Below, in pieces: positions 37,850 through 46,855 of a stretch of DNA of 64,000 nt; position 1 is the first letter of the stretch; every line of letters begins with the position of its first letter. The translations under genes and the position numbers were made by a program. The stretch covers positions 1 through 64,000 of the forward strand of contig JAEEII010000124.1 of assembly GCA_016281295.1 (NCBI GenBank). The letters run 5' to 3'. The notes beneath the pieces are model-generated. The model was not told where the DNA came from and did not search any database. It was given only the letters and a program-made list of their open reading frames with translations. This stretch comes from Bacteroidales bacterium (GTDB taxonomy: Bacteria > Bacteroidota > Bacteroidia > Bacteroidales > F082).

Positions 37850-39159
37850 TTTTCCAAGCCAAGCTGTTTATGAGAACGGGACACATAAAGCCCGTAGCAT
37901 ACAATCACCACAAAACACAACAAGGGCACAATAAAACTGACATTGACAGAAGGCAATCCCATTACACCTGTGCCATCAATAATTCTTGCCTGTAATGGCG
38001 GCAACACACTGCCACCAAGAATGGCCATAATCAATCCTGCTGCGCCCAACTTAGCATCCTCACCCACATCATGGAGTGCAATACCGTATATCGTGGGGAA
38101 CATCAAACTCATACATGCAGAGATGCCTACCAAACAATACAATCCCAAGCGGCCTTTCATGAAGATGACACCTGCCGCCAATACAATTCCTGCCAAGGCA
38201 AACACCGTCAGCATCTTGTAAGACTTAAAGTATCGCATCAACCAAGTACATACGAACCGACTGACACAGAAAATAATCATGGCTATGATATTATAACGCT
38301 GCGACAACACCTCCGCGTCAAGTTCAGGCATTCCTTCTTCAACAAAAACACGAGTGCCGTATTGAATGATGTAGGTCCAGCACATAATCTGTACCCCGAC
38401 ATAGAAAAATTGGGCTAGAACGCCATAACGGTAGGTCTTGTTTTTCCACAAGCGCCTCATAGTGTCGCCGAAGCTACCCATGGGTACACCGGCGGATTCC
38501 TCTGGGGATGTTTTAGGCAAAGCAATCAAAAAAAGCACAAACATGACCACTAAGACCACTCCGATGATAAAATACGGCTGACAAAGCACATTCAAGTCTG
38601 AGGCTTTCACGGTTTCAAACTGAACATCATCAAGCAAAGCACGTTCTTCGGTGCTCAGCGGGTCAAGACGAGATTGAATGAAACGCATCGCCACGAACAT
38701 ACCCGCCAAGGATCCGATGGGATTAAAAGCCTGTGCCAAATTAAGTCGTCGTGTTGCAGTCTCTTTATCCCCCATCGACAAGATATAAGGATTGGCACTG
38801 GTCTCAAGAAACGAGAGACCGCAGGTCAGAATAAAGTATGCCAGCAGGAAAGGATAATAGTTGCCGGAAGCTTTGGCAGGTAAAAACAGCAAAGCGCCAC
38901 AAGCATAGAGTCCTAACCCCATCAACAAACCAGCCTTATAATTGAATTTACGAATAAAAAGTGCCGCAGGCAGAGCCATACAAAAATACCCACCATAAAA
39001 AGCCACCTGCACCAAGGTGCCATCAGTGACACTCATACGAAATATCTTGCTGAACGCTTTCACCATAGGGTTGGTGATGTCGTTGGCAAAGCCCCACAAG
39101 GCGAAACAAATGGTCACCAAGATGAATGGCAACAAAAAACGCTTCTCTACACTTTTCAT
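37846..39159 (-). CDS. L-fucose:H+ symporter-like MFS permease
   Basis: Starting at ATG 39157-39159, the protein has 437 residues and about 12 membrane helices. FALWGFANDITNPMVKAF near the N-terminus and ETSANPYI near residue 125 are marks of the FucP family of major-facilitator transporters. Its stop overlaps the next gene start as ATGA, linking it to the sugar kinase fusion. It should carry L-fucose or a similar sugar across the inner membrane with protons. An alternative sugar from the same transporter family cannot be excluded. Confidence 0.9.
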   Translation of the reverse strand: MKSVEKRFLLPFILVTICFALWGFANDITNPMVKAFSKIFRMSVTDGTLVQVAFYGGYFCMALPAALFIRKFNYKAGLLMGLGLYACGALLFLPAKASGNYYPFLLAYFILTCGLSFLETSANPYILSMGDKETATRRLNLAQAFNPIGSLAGMFVAMRFIQSRLDPLSTEERALLDDVQFETVKASDLNVLCQPYFIIGVVLVVMFVLFLIALPKTSPEESAGVPMGSFGDTMRRLWKNKTYRYGVLAQFFYVGVQIMCWTYIIQYGTRVFVEEGMPELDAEVLSQRYNIIAMIIFCVSRFVCTWLMRYFKSYKMLTVFALAGIVLAAGVIFMKGRLGLYCLVGISACMSLMFPTIYGIALHDVGEDAKLGAAGLIMAILGGSVLPPLQARIIDGTGVMGLPSVNVSFIVPLLCFVVIVCYGLYVSRSHKQLGLEK

Positions 39160-39168
39160 CTTCAAAAA

Positions 39169-40302
39169 TTATTCAAAATACAACTTTGCATTGTGATAAG
39201 TAAAGTCCTTTGCAGCACGAAGTGAATTTTCAGAATACCGATGTCGTAAGTCCGGATTGTTTTTCAATTCACGAATAAAATCCACAATCTCTTCTACCTC
39301 ATGTTTAGGAATACATCTACCGTTCTCATACTTTGTCAACAGTCGGTACATCTCAGTTTTTTCATTGGCGATGGCCAACACGGGCGTTCCGACAGCAAAG
39401 AGATTAAACGTTTTACTAGGCACGCTGACATCCCCTACCATTTCATCCAGTGTTACAACTCCAAGATCAGCAGAACTCAACGAAAAGGGGAAAATCTCTA
39501 TAGGTTGATAATTTAGAATCATCACATTTTCTAACGCAAAGTTTGAAACCATCTGTTCTATTACTACCTTCTTTTTCCCATGACCGATAATCAAAAATAA
39601 CACATCCTTGTCTTCCTTCATCAATTGGGCTACCTCAACTAACACTTCAACACAATGGGTATAACCCATGTTCCCTGAATACAAAACAACAAACTTATCT
39701 CCAATCCGATGCTCTTGTACAAAAGGATTGTCTTTCTTATCTACCGGATGTAGTTTTTCTGAACCAATCCAAGGCATCACTACTGAGACCTGTTTGTCAC
39801 TACAATATTGAATCACTTCGCCTTTCATGCTATCTCCTAAGGTCACAACACTTTTTGCCCTTGAAAACACCTTGCGATTAACCCGTGACCATAGCCTCCA
39901 GATAAAACTTTTTTCGGTCATTCCCGCTGATTTCAAGGCGTTAGGGTAAAGATCCCAAACAGCGATCCGATAGTCGTTTTTCAACAATAAGGAACAAAAA
40001 TAAGAAGTCGGCGGATTGGTACAATAGTAAATCTCACAGCCTCTATAGTGCCATAACAATTTATGAAAACATTGCAGGGTTGCCCACGTCCACGTGAACA
40101 ATCGTTTAAAGGCACTGCTTTTATTATACTGTATGATTTTGTCAATTCGCACCTTTTTATCCAAGGGACGTTCTAACGTAGAGCAGTCACTTGTCAAAAG
40201 TGTGACTTCATCATAATGACCTAGGGCTTCATTAGCAATGTCGGCTATCAAAGTACCCGACGTTTGACAAACAATAACAAGCTTTCGCGTTTGTTCTTTC
40301 AA
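39169..40302 (-). CDS. Glycosyltransferase family 4 (WcaI-like)
   Basis: A 377-residue GT-B transferase with KFVVLYSGNMGYTHCVEVLVE in the donor domain and SVPSKTFNLFAVGTPVLAIANEKTE near residue 300. No ATG lies near the N-terminus; the TTG at 40300-40302 overlaps the TGA of the preceding glycosyltransferase (TTGA), so translation probably starts there by coupling. It adds a sugar to the lipid-linked repeat unit on the cytoplasmic face; acceptor and donor are unknown. Confidence 0.82.
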   Translation of the reverse strand: MKEQTRKLVIVCQTSGTLIADIANEALGHYDEVTLLTSDCSTLERPLDKKVRIDKIIQYNKSSAFKRLFTWTWATLQCFHKLLWHYRGCEIYYCTNPPTSYFCSLLLKNDYRIAVWDLYPNALKSAGMTEKSFIWRLWSRVNRKVFSRAKSVVTLGDSMKGEVIQYCSDKQVSVVMPWIGSEKLHPVDKKDNPFVQEHRIGDKFVVLYSGNMGYTHCVEVLVEVAQLMKEDKDVLFLIIGHGKKKVVIEQMVSNFALENVMILNYQPIEIFPFSLSSADLGVVTLDEMVGDVSVPSKTFNLFAVGTPVLAIANEKTEMYRLLTKYENGRCIPKHEVEEIVDFIRELKNNPDLRHRYSENSLRAAKDFTYHNAKLYFE

Positions 40303-41504
40303 AATAATTTACTCAACTCGTTAATATAATTCTTAGCCACATTCACATCGGAATAAGCTTTTGCTGTAGCTTTGGCTTTTTCCGACATGGATTTCAATTC
40401 TTCAGGTGACATTTTTCGAATAGTGGAAATGATGGAAGACAACTCCTCAGCGTTTCCTGCTTCACAAAGATAACCATTTACACCATTTTCAATAATGCCA
40501 TCAATACCCTCATGGCGAGAAGCAATGGTAATACATCCCAAAGCCATGGCTTCCAGATAAACCAATCCGAAAATCTCACCTTTTGAAATCATCACAAATA
40601 CATCTGATTGTTTCAAATACTGAACTACTTCGTCACGTGGTATTCTTCCCGTAAAGGTAAGTTTACCGTTGCAGGCAAGCTCGTCAAAACGTTGCTGCAC
40701 ATGGTTCTTTTCGTTTCCCTCTCCAATATATGTGATTTCAAACTGTTCTTGTTGGAAAGAGTGATGTAAAGCTTCCACCACGGCAACGGGATGCTTCCTG
40801 TTTATCAGTGTTCCCACATAGAGGAATCTTCGGACATCTTTGATGTCCTTATCAAACGTTTCTCCTGCTTCAATAAAAGGCTTCGACACGCCGGATGCAG
40901 CAATGAAAGAACGCATGGGTTTTCCAAACAGTTTTTCGTAAGCTGATTGCGCGGTGATATTGCGAAAACCAACAAGATCCACCTCATTAACCAGATCCAT
41001 TATTTCATTACCATAACAATCCATGAGCTGCAAAAACTGATTGTTATGATAAACCAAACAAATAGGGCGATGGTATTTGGCTTTAAGAAGATGCAGCAAA
41101 TCCAATTGAGGATTATCCCAATGACCAACAAAACAATCCGGAACACCTTCTTTTTCGACGCAAGATGAAATAATACGAAAAGCTCTCTGTATTTGCCTTT
41201 TTGGGAACCTGCTATGAGGTTTTATTTTTTTCAATAAAACATGAGAGATGCTAACGCCATCTTTTTCTTCATGATATTCTTGTGGGGCTTTTGTTGGAAT
41301 CAAATAACCCAATTTTGAATCAATCACTCCCTTAAAAGGCCGACCTAATACATAAAAAGCTTTGGGGAAAGCCGACTCCGTATGAAAAACATGCACTTTA
41401 TGTCCCAACTGTACCCATTCTTTTGCAAAATAATGCACCACGGGAGTTGTTCCCCTTGGTGCATTTTGTGAAGGATAGACAGAAGACAGCAGAAAAATAT
41501 TCAT
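40299..41504 (-). CDS. Glycosyltransferase family 4
   Basis: A 401-residue GT4 enzyme. The retaining-transferase EX7E motif is visible as EIFGLVYLE (about residue 316-324), preceded by FLYVGTLINRKHPVAVVEAL and followed by GIIENGVNGYLCEAG. The N-terminal domain starts MNIFLLSSVYPSQNAPRGTTPVVHYFAKEW. It acts in the cytoplasm on a nucleotide-sugar donor. It is 4 bases downstream of the polymerase gene and coupled to the next transferase, so these are core assembly enzymes of the repeat unit. Confidence 0.9.
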   Translation of the reverse strand: MNIFLLSSVYPSQNAPRGTTPVVHYFAKEWVQLGHKVHVFHTESAFPKAFYVLGRPFKGVIDSKLGYLIPTKAPQEYHEEKDGVSISHVLLKKIKPHSRFPKRQIQRAFRIISSCVEKEGVPDCFVGHWDNPQLDLLHLLKAKYHRPICLVYHNNQFLQLMDCYGNEIMDLVNEVDLVGFRNITAQSAYEKLFGKPMRSFIAASGVSKPFIEAGETFDKDIKDVRRFLYVGTLINRKHPVAVVEALHHSFQQEQFEITYIGEGNEKNHVQQRFDELACNGKLTFTGRIPRDEVVQYLKQSDVFVMISKGEIFGLVYLEAMALGCITIASRHEGIDGIIENGVNGYLCEAGNAEELSSIISTIRKMSPEELKSMSEKAKATAKAYSDVNVAKNYINELSKLF

Positions 41505-41508
41505 AGTA

Positions 41509-42732
41509 TCAAGACTCTTGTTCTGAAAACACTATATTGGGGACTGAACCTATTCTTTCGTTCTCTGTATTTCTTAGTGCCGCGCCAAAAACTATAAAAT
41601 TAAACACCGTAGCAGTTCCAGGACCGAAAGGGAAAGTGGGTTCTGCCATGGAAATAATAAATGGAATCAACAATAGGTAATAGCCAAGATTATAATTGTT
41701 ATGATTATCAGACCGAATTGTTTTTACAATTGCTTTAAATAACAGATATAAATAAAGGACGAGAATCGGGAAAGAAAACACCAATCCAAACTCAAACATT
41801 TTGTTCAAAGGATAATTATGAATCCAACCTATTGAAATATTTTCGGTTAGATTTCCTAAAAAGATATGACTCGACAAGAACTCTAGGGCGGCAATATTAC
41901 GATCCATTCTACCGGATGTAATATCACCCTCCTCAAAATTCTTAAAAAAGCTGCTATAAACATATTGCTTCATGGAGTCTGGCAGGCAGATAAAAACCAA
42001 AGTGATAACCATTATACCCACCAAAAAATAAAACCAAAAGTTTTTCCCTTTATAGCGTTCATATAAAATATAAAGTAAAACGATGACACCTGTAAGGGCA
42101 GACGCTCTGGCACGAATGGTAAGCAAAACCACAAATGTCAAAATCGCAAGGCCATACATCACCAATTGCACGAAACGTTTTGATTTAGAATTAAAGGCCA
42201 TAACCAAAAAAATCGTTCCACTGGTGGCAAGCATCACTCCCAATGAATTTTTATTATCTGTTTCATACTGATCATGTATTTCAAAGCCACCAATATTCAT
42301 CACAACCTGCATAAGTCCCACAAACAAGGTCAAACCAGCAAATAGAAGAAGAACTTGATTAAATCTTTTACGATCCAAATCCAAATGCCAACCCACCATA
42401 ATTGCCACCACACAAACAGCAATAGTTCGAGCATAGCTTATCATCACATTAGTTCCGAAAAAAGAGGCAACAATGAATGCATAAAGCAGAATAAACGCCA
42501 TGATAAACAAACTGGTCCTAACTACTTTTGATCCCAACATTGAGTTTAAATTAAAACACAACAAGAATAGACCTGCAAAAACTAAAATAATATACCTGGA
42601 AAGGATAGTGCCACTTTCCATTCCTGCTGCATGACTCATATCAACAATGATAGGATGCGAAGAGATAGTTATGAGAGCTATGAGTAGTAACAGAACCCAA
42701 TATCGGATTTTTCCCAAAAATGATAATTCCAT
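41509..42732 (-). CDS. wzy: O-antigen/capsule polymerase (Wzy-like)
   Basis: A 407-residue protein, almost entirely hydrophobic with about 11 membrane helices, for example YWVLLLLIALITISS and YIILVFAGLFLLCFNL. A larger loop near residues 260-300 (YSSFFKNFEEGDITSGRMDRN) is typical of Wzy or WaaL-type enzymes, with an Arg-rich GRMDR and a following YPLNKMFEFGLVF. Wzy joins lipid-linked repeat units on the outer face of the inner membrane. No WaaL/Wzz gene is otherwise recognisable here. The region is AT-rich, as expected for variable polymerase genes. Confidence 0.82.
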   Translation of the reverse strand: MELSFLGKIRYWVLLLLIALITISSHPIIVDMSHAAGMESGTILSRYIILVFAGLFLLCFNLNSMLGSKVVRTSLFIMAFILLYAFIVASFFGTNVMISYARTIAVCVVAIMVGWHLDLDRKRFNQVLLLFAGLTLFVGLMQVVMNIGGFEIHDQYETDNKNSLGVMLATSGTIFLVMAFNSKSKRFVQLVMYGLAILTFVVLLTIRARASALTGVIVLLYILYERYKGKNFWFYFLVGIMVITLVFICLPDSMKQYVYSSFFKNFEEGDITSGRMDRNIAALEFLSSHIFLGNLTENISIGWIHNYPLNKMFEFGLVFSFPILVLYLYLLFKAIVKTIRSDNHNNYNLGYYLLLIPFIISMAEPTFPFGPGTATVFNFIVFGAALRNTENERIGSVPNIVFSEQES

Positions 42733-42738
42733 TTTTTA

Positions 42739-43635
42739 TTAATTATTGATTTTCACCATATCACCAAACAATTTTTGGGTCTCTGGGAGTCTATTAACAT
42801 CAAATCCACCACAAGGAGTGAAAGTAAGCTCACCAAAGGTCACTTTCCCCTTTTCCAAATAAAAATCAGCACGCACAAACGGGAAAGGCTTGGAAAGAAT
42901 AGCTGCATAATCAAATACTTTTTCTATTCCTTCAGGTTTTGGCAAAGTGAAATCGGCAGGAGCCTCCTTTCCACGCTTGTTATAACGTTTCAGATTCCAG
43001 TCTTTGTCAAAGAAATAATACTCTGCTCCATGTTCCATCTGCCCACGTTTGCCACAAACCAAAACACAATCAGGAACACCGTTAAAACAATATAACTTAT
43101 AGTCCACAGGTACATCCCCGTTTTCCGTTTCAATCAATTTCTCACATATTAGTTTTGGAGGAATCCCTTTGTATTGCATTTCAGAATAGGTCAGATAAAA
43201 AGTATCATGAACTTTATACCACTCCTTTAATTTGTTCTTTGCATCCTCAACATCCAACTTTGATTTGTCAAACACAATCAGGTTTTGTCCACATCCAAAG
43301 TTCCATTTAATCACAAACTGTTTGGGTAAAGTATTCCATGGAATATCCTCAACATGTTCATATACGCCATAAAGCTCGTTCAATATCTCGCCACAACCAC
43401 AATTCTCCACATATTCGCGAACAGCATATTTATCAGCACATTGAGTGACCAACGGGTTCTGATAATAGGTATTGAATTTCAACCATTGGATTTTTTCATC
43501 CAGCGTTTGAGGATTCTTTAAATTGATAGGCTTTTTAAATTTGGTCAAATATATGACCCGGGTATTTAATTTAGGAGATATTCGGGTCAGTGTTTGTTTG
43601 AACCATCTGCTTAATCTTGATTCTGTAATTGACAT
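42739..43635 (-). CDS. TupA-like ATP-grasp protein
   Basis: A 298-residue protein of the TupA-like type. PQTLDEKIQWLKFN near residue 45 (K-T-x-x-E-K-I-Q-W pattern) is the family hallmark, then FVIKWNFGCGQN for ATP binding, DYKLYCFNGVPDC, and VRADFYLEKGKVTFGELTFTPCGGF at the end, with Asp and Glu for metal. TupA was named from the teichuronopeptide locus of an alkaliphilic bacillus, where polyglutamate is joined to polyglucuronate. The gene sits between the polymerase and a further ATP-grasp gene. Attachment of an amino acid or peptide is inferred. Confidence 0.85.
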   Translation of the reverse strand: MSITESRLSRWFKQTLTRISPKLNTRVIYLTKFKKPINLKNPQTLDEKIQWLKFNTYYQNPLVTQCADKYAVREYVENCGCGEILNELYGVYEHVEDIPWNTLPKQFVIKWNFGCGQNLIVFDKSKLDVEDAKNKLKEWYKVHDTFYLTYSEMQYKGIPPKLICEKLIETENGDVPVDYKLYCFNGVPDCVLVCGKRGQMEHGAEYYFFDKDWNLKRYNKRGKEAPADFTLPKPEGIEKVFDYAAILSKPFPFVRADFYLEKGKVTFGELTFTPCGGFDVNRLPETQKLFGDMVKINN

Positions 43636-43687
43636 GTTGTTATTAAATATAATTACCTAAACAAAAACAAAATTGGAATATTTATAG

Positions 43688-44761
43688 TTATTCAAACCTG
43701 GTATCTTTTAAAACCTTTATCCGTTTAAAGATCTCATCAGTCATCTCACCAAAAGCAGGCCCATGCGCTGTTTGGCTCAAGTCTGGAGCTCGATTCCATT
43801 CAATCAAAACAGGATGGCCTTTCTCATCAATTCCGAAATCCCACCCTATTAGATTAAAATAAGGAAGTCTAAAATGCAAGTCCTTAACTTCATTAATAAC
43901 CAACTCAAAAGAAGGAATTTCAAATCCTTTTAATACCGTGCCTATATCAGTCACAGGAATTCTTTTTTCACTTGGAGTTCCGTAGGCACAATCTATTATT
44001 CTTCCTGATGACAAGTCTATATCCGCATTGATTCCGCCAGCAGTCTCATTATCCACTGATTTTCCTTTTCTTCCAATCCGAACCACAACATAGAGTATGA
44101 AGACTTCATTACCTTGACGGTACGAAAGCACACGGAGGGTGTTCAACGAAGTAGGATTCAACATTCCCATAGACTCATGCTGCTGTATCTTTTCCTGAAT
44201 GATAAAATTCTTCCCATAACTGTCCATCAAAGACTCAACCGTATTACCATCATCCATTTTTCCATCATGGGAAGAGAAAACTTTGACACCACTACCCCAC
44301 ATGCCTTCTTGCGTCGGTTTAGAAACAGCTCCGTTCAGATTCTTACATCTTTCCAAAGCCTCTTCACGACTAATCGGTTTTGAATCATCGTAATAATACC
44401 CATTGATGTTTTTAACAATTGTTTTGGGACGAATCACATCAGGGAAATACACATCATAGATTCCCTTGTCAACGTAGGCGTGACGTAAGTCAAAGTTATT
44501 AAGCTTGTAGATGATATCCGAATGATAAAAACATGTGGGAACGTATTTTACCGAAAAATTACCATTTCTGGAATAAAAGTATTCATGCCAATAAACGGGC
44601 ACTTTTTTTCCTAGTAAAGTAGAATAATAGGTGAGAATATCATTCTTTTGTCCATTTGACAATGGATTCACTTCGCAATGGGACAATTTTTCCCGAATGT
44701 TTCGAATATCTTTTTTCCAATTTTGCCGAATGGCATATTTAGTATATATATCTTTGAACAT
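43688..44761 (-). CDS. Sugar-transfer-associated ATP-grasp protein (close paralogue 1)
   Basis: A 357-residue member with MLNPTSLNTLRVL, VVRIGRKGKSVDNETAGG and PVLIEWNRAPDLSQTAHGP near the C-terminus. These blocks match the proteins at 45733-46821 and 48018-49160 far better than the other ATP-grasp proteins of the locus. The N-terminal half shares KVPVYWHEYFYSRNGNFS with them. The three therefore form a recent paralogue group. It is 2 bases downstream of a TupA-like gene, in a TupA/ST/TupA arrangement. Predicted role: ATP-dependent ligation on the glycan or on a nucleotide-sugar precursor. Confidence 0.85.
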   Translation of the reverse strand: MFKDIYTKYAIRQNWKKDIRNIREKLSHCEVNPLSNGQKNDILTYYSTLLGKKVPVYWHEYFYSRNGNFSVKYVPTCFYHSDIIYKLNNFDLRHAYVDKGIYDVYFPDVIRPKTIVKNINGYYYDDSKPISREEALERCKNLNGAVSKPTQEGMWGSGVKVFSSHDGKMDDGNTVESLMDSYGKNFIIQEKIQQHESMGMLNPTSLNTLRVLSYRQGNEVFILYVVVRIGRKGKSVDNETAGGINADIDLSSGRIIDCAYGTPSEKRIPVTDIGTVLKGFEIPSFELVINEVKDLHFRLPYFNLIGWDFGIDEKGHPVLIEWNRAPDLSQTAHGPAFGEMTDEIFKRIKVLKDTRFE

Positions 44762-44763
44762 AA

Positions 44764-45711
44764 TCAGTCGTTTTGGTCTTCAATTGGCAATTTGAATAGA
44801 TTTCCCATTTGTACATTGAATGACTGTGGATCATAATAGGAATATCCACCTCCGGTGAAAAACGTCAACTCAGCCACATAAAGTTTGTCTTCGGTATCAA
44901 AGAAATCCACTCTAACATGTGGGAAATCTTTTGACAACACCTTGGCAATCTCCAACATTTCTTCAAAATGATGTGGATGAGGCACATCTAAATTGGGATG
45001 ATGCCCTGAAGTAACGTCCAACTTATTCCAATTCAGGTCATAAAAGGTAAATGACGGCCCCGTACTACCAAACCGTTCCATAGCAGCTTCAACACAAAAC
45101 GGTTGCCCGTCAAAACACATTATTTTATAGTCATACAGTTGGTCTTTGACGTTTTCGACATACTGTTCGGCCAAAATTTTTGGCGTACAATTGTAATAAG
45201 CGACTGTCAAACCATTAATCAACGTCCACTTCATCTGCAACCACTTTGACCAGTCTCTTTTCTTCTTTTTAAAATCCACCTCTGACCTATTATGGATAAT
45301 TTCAACCCATCTACCAGCATCCTTGGCATTTGATTTCAAGCAGAACTCTTCTGGCAAATTTGCCCAATCTTTCTCCAACTCCTTGATATCTGTCCACACT
45401 CCAATCAAAGGAATCGTATAGCCTTCACCAAGTTTTTCTTTCACATATTGTTTAAACAAGTGTTTATCCACAATCCTATCCAAATGTCCATCCCCAGTAT
45501 AATATGCCTTATACCATTGTATTTTTTCAGTATAGGTATTGGGATGCTTAATATCAAATCGATACCCGAACTTTTCCTCATAGCGATCCATCATCAACTC
45601 AACACGTTTCTCTTCGGGTAAGGCACGATAATCGATAATCCGCTGATAAGCAATCCAATCAATTAGATTTTGTACGATTCCAATATCACTGATTTTTTGT
45701 TTAATATTCAT
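44764..45711 (-). CDS. TupA-like ATP-grasp protein, second copy
   Basis: A 315-residue TupA-like protein: PNTYTEKIQWYKAYY near residue 60 is the hallmark, with EEFCLKSNAKDAGRWVEI for ATP binding, DYKIMCFDGQPFCVEA, and FPHVRVDFFDTEDKLYVAELTF holding the acidic metal ligands. It has a longer N-terminal extension than the copy at 42739, and sequence identity between them is low by eye, so this is not a recent duplication. It shares operon position with the ST-type ATP-grasp genes on both sides. The ligase substrate is not known. Confidence 0.85.
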   Translation of the reverse strand: MNIKQKISDIGIVQNLIDWIAYQRIIDYRALPEEKRVELMMDRYEEKFGYRFDIKHPNTYTEKIQWYKAYYTGDGHLDRIVDKHLFKQYVKEKLGEGYTIPLIGVWTDIKELEKDWANLPEEFCLKSNAKDAGRWVEIIHNRSEVDFKKKKRDWSKWLQMKWTLINGLTVAYYNCTPKILAEQYVENVKDQLYDYKIMCFDGQPFCVEAAMERFGSTGPSFTFYDLNWNKLDVTSGHHPNLDVPHPHHFEEMLEIAKVLSKDFPHVRVDFFDTEDKLYVAELTFFTGGGYSYYDPQSFNVQMGNLFKLPIEDQND

Positions 45712-45732
45712 ATTAATATATATTGAAATAAT

Positions 45733-46821
45733 TTACCAATTCCTATTGTAATTATTCTGTCTTGGCCACAACTCACTAATGATTCTTTCCGTATAATCGC
45801 CCAATCCAGGACCAAAAGCAGACTGACTTAATCCCGTATTCGCGTTCCATTCAAGAATGACGGGATCACCTACTTCATCTACTGCCATATCCCAACCTAC
45901 AAGATCAAAGAATGGCATTTGGAAATGCAGCCTCTTCACGGTTTCCAGCACCTTGTCATAAGAAGGAATCTCATAGCCTTCCAGCACCACCCCTGAATCT
46001 GTTTGTGTAATCTTGTCTTCCACCGATCCGCCGTAAGCATATTTTTCCAACTTCCCGTTCTTGTCGATATTGGCACTCATGCCACCTGCGCTTTGGTTGT
46101 CAATCACCTGGTCTTTTCTACCAATCCTCACCACAGCATATACGATTAATACTTCCATACCCGAACGGTAGCTTAAAATCCTGATAGTGTTCACCGATGT
46201 CGGATTCAAAGCGCTCATTCGCTCATGTTGCTTCAAACGCTCTTGGATTTGGAAATTTTTTTTATAAACATCGAATACTTGTTCAATTGTAGCTCCTTCA
46301 TGATTCGTAACGCCATCGGTCACTTCCAAGCTCCTTACTCCGTTACCATGTTTCCCTAATGAGGGTTTGATCAGCATATTGTGAATATTCTGACAACGGC
46401 TGACCGCTTCTTCTTTTGTTACCGGCTCGCCGTCCCAATAATAATAACCATTCCTGTTTTTCAGAATAGTCTTCGGATGTTTGACATCGGGCAAAATAAT
46501 ATCACACATATTCTTATCGGCCAAAGCATCCCTATAAGACATCATATTAGCTTTACCTATGATATCGGTATGATAAAGATAAGTCGGAACATATTTTTTC
46601 GAATAAACCCCGGAACGAGAATAAAAGTATTGATGGCAAGTCAATGAAATTTTTTTTCCAATCAATCCTTTATAATATTCTTGTATTTCATGCTTTTGAT
46701 CTTTAGTCAATGTTTTCTTGTCCTTTAATCCGTTCAACGATTTTTTTATATATCGCTCTTGCACCTGACCAGTTTTATACTTGTTGTAAAGATCAAATAC
46801 TTTTTTTATTTTTCCGAACAT
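45733..46821 (-). CDS. Sugar-transfer-associated ATP-grasp protein (close paralogue 2)
   Basis: A 362-residue protein with LIKPSLGKHGNGVRSLEVTDG, LNPTSVNTIRIL, VVRIGRKDQVIDNQSAGG and ILEWNANTGLSQSAFGPG. The N-terminal SLTCHQYFYSRSGVYSKKYVPTYLYHTDI is shared with the copies at 43688 and 48018. It lies directly after a CapA-like gene, and the same CapA/ATP-grasp order is repeated at 48018-50325, suggesting a tandem duplication of a two-gene cassette followed by divergence. Confidence 0.85.
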   Translation of the reverse strand: MFGKIKKVFDLYNKYKTGQVQERYIKKSLNGLKDKKTLTKDQKHEIQEYYKGLIGKKISLTCHQYFYSRSGVYSKKYVPTYLYHTDIIGKANMMSYRDALADKNMCDIILPDVKHPKTILKNRNGYYYWDGEPVTKEEAVSRCQNIHNMLIKPSLGKHGNGVRSLEVTDGVTNHEGATIEQVFDVYKKNFQIQERLKQHERMSALNPTSVNTIRILSYRSGMEVLIVYAVVRIGRKDQVIDNQSAGGMSANIDKNGKLEKYAYGGSVEDKITQTDSGVVLEGYEIPSYDKVLETVKRLHFQMPFFDLVGWDMAVDEVGDPVILEWNANTGLSQSAFGPGLGDYTERIISELWPRQNNYNRNW

Positions 46822-46855
46822 GATATTAATATTTAAATAACCCTTTTCTTTTTAA

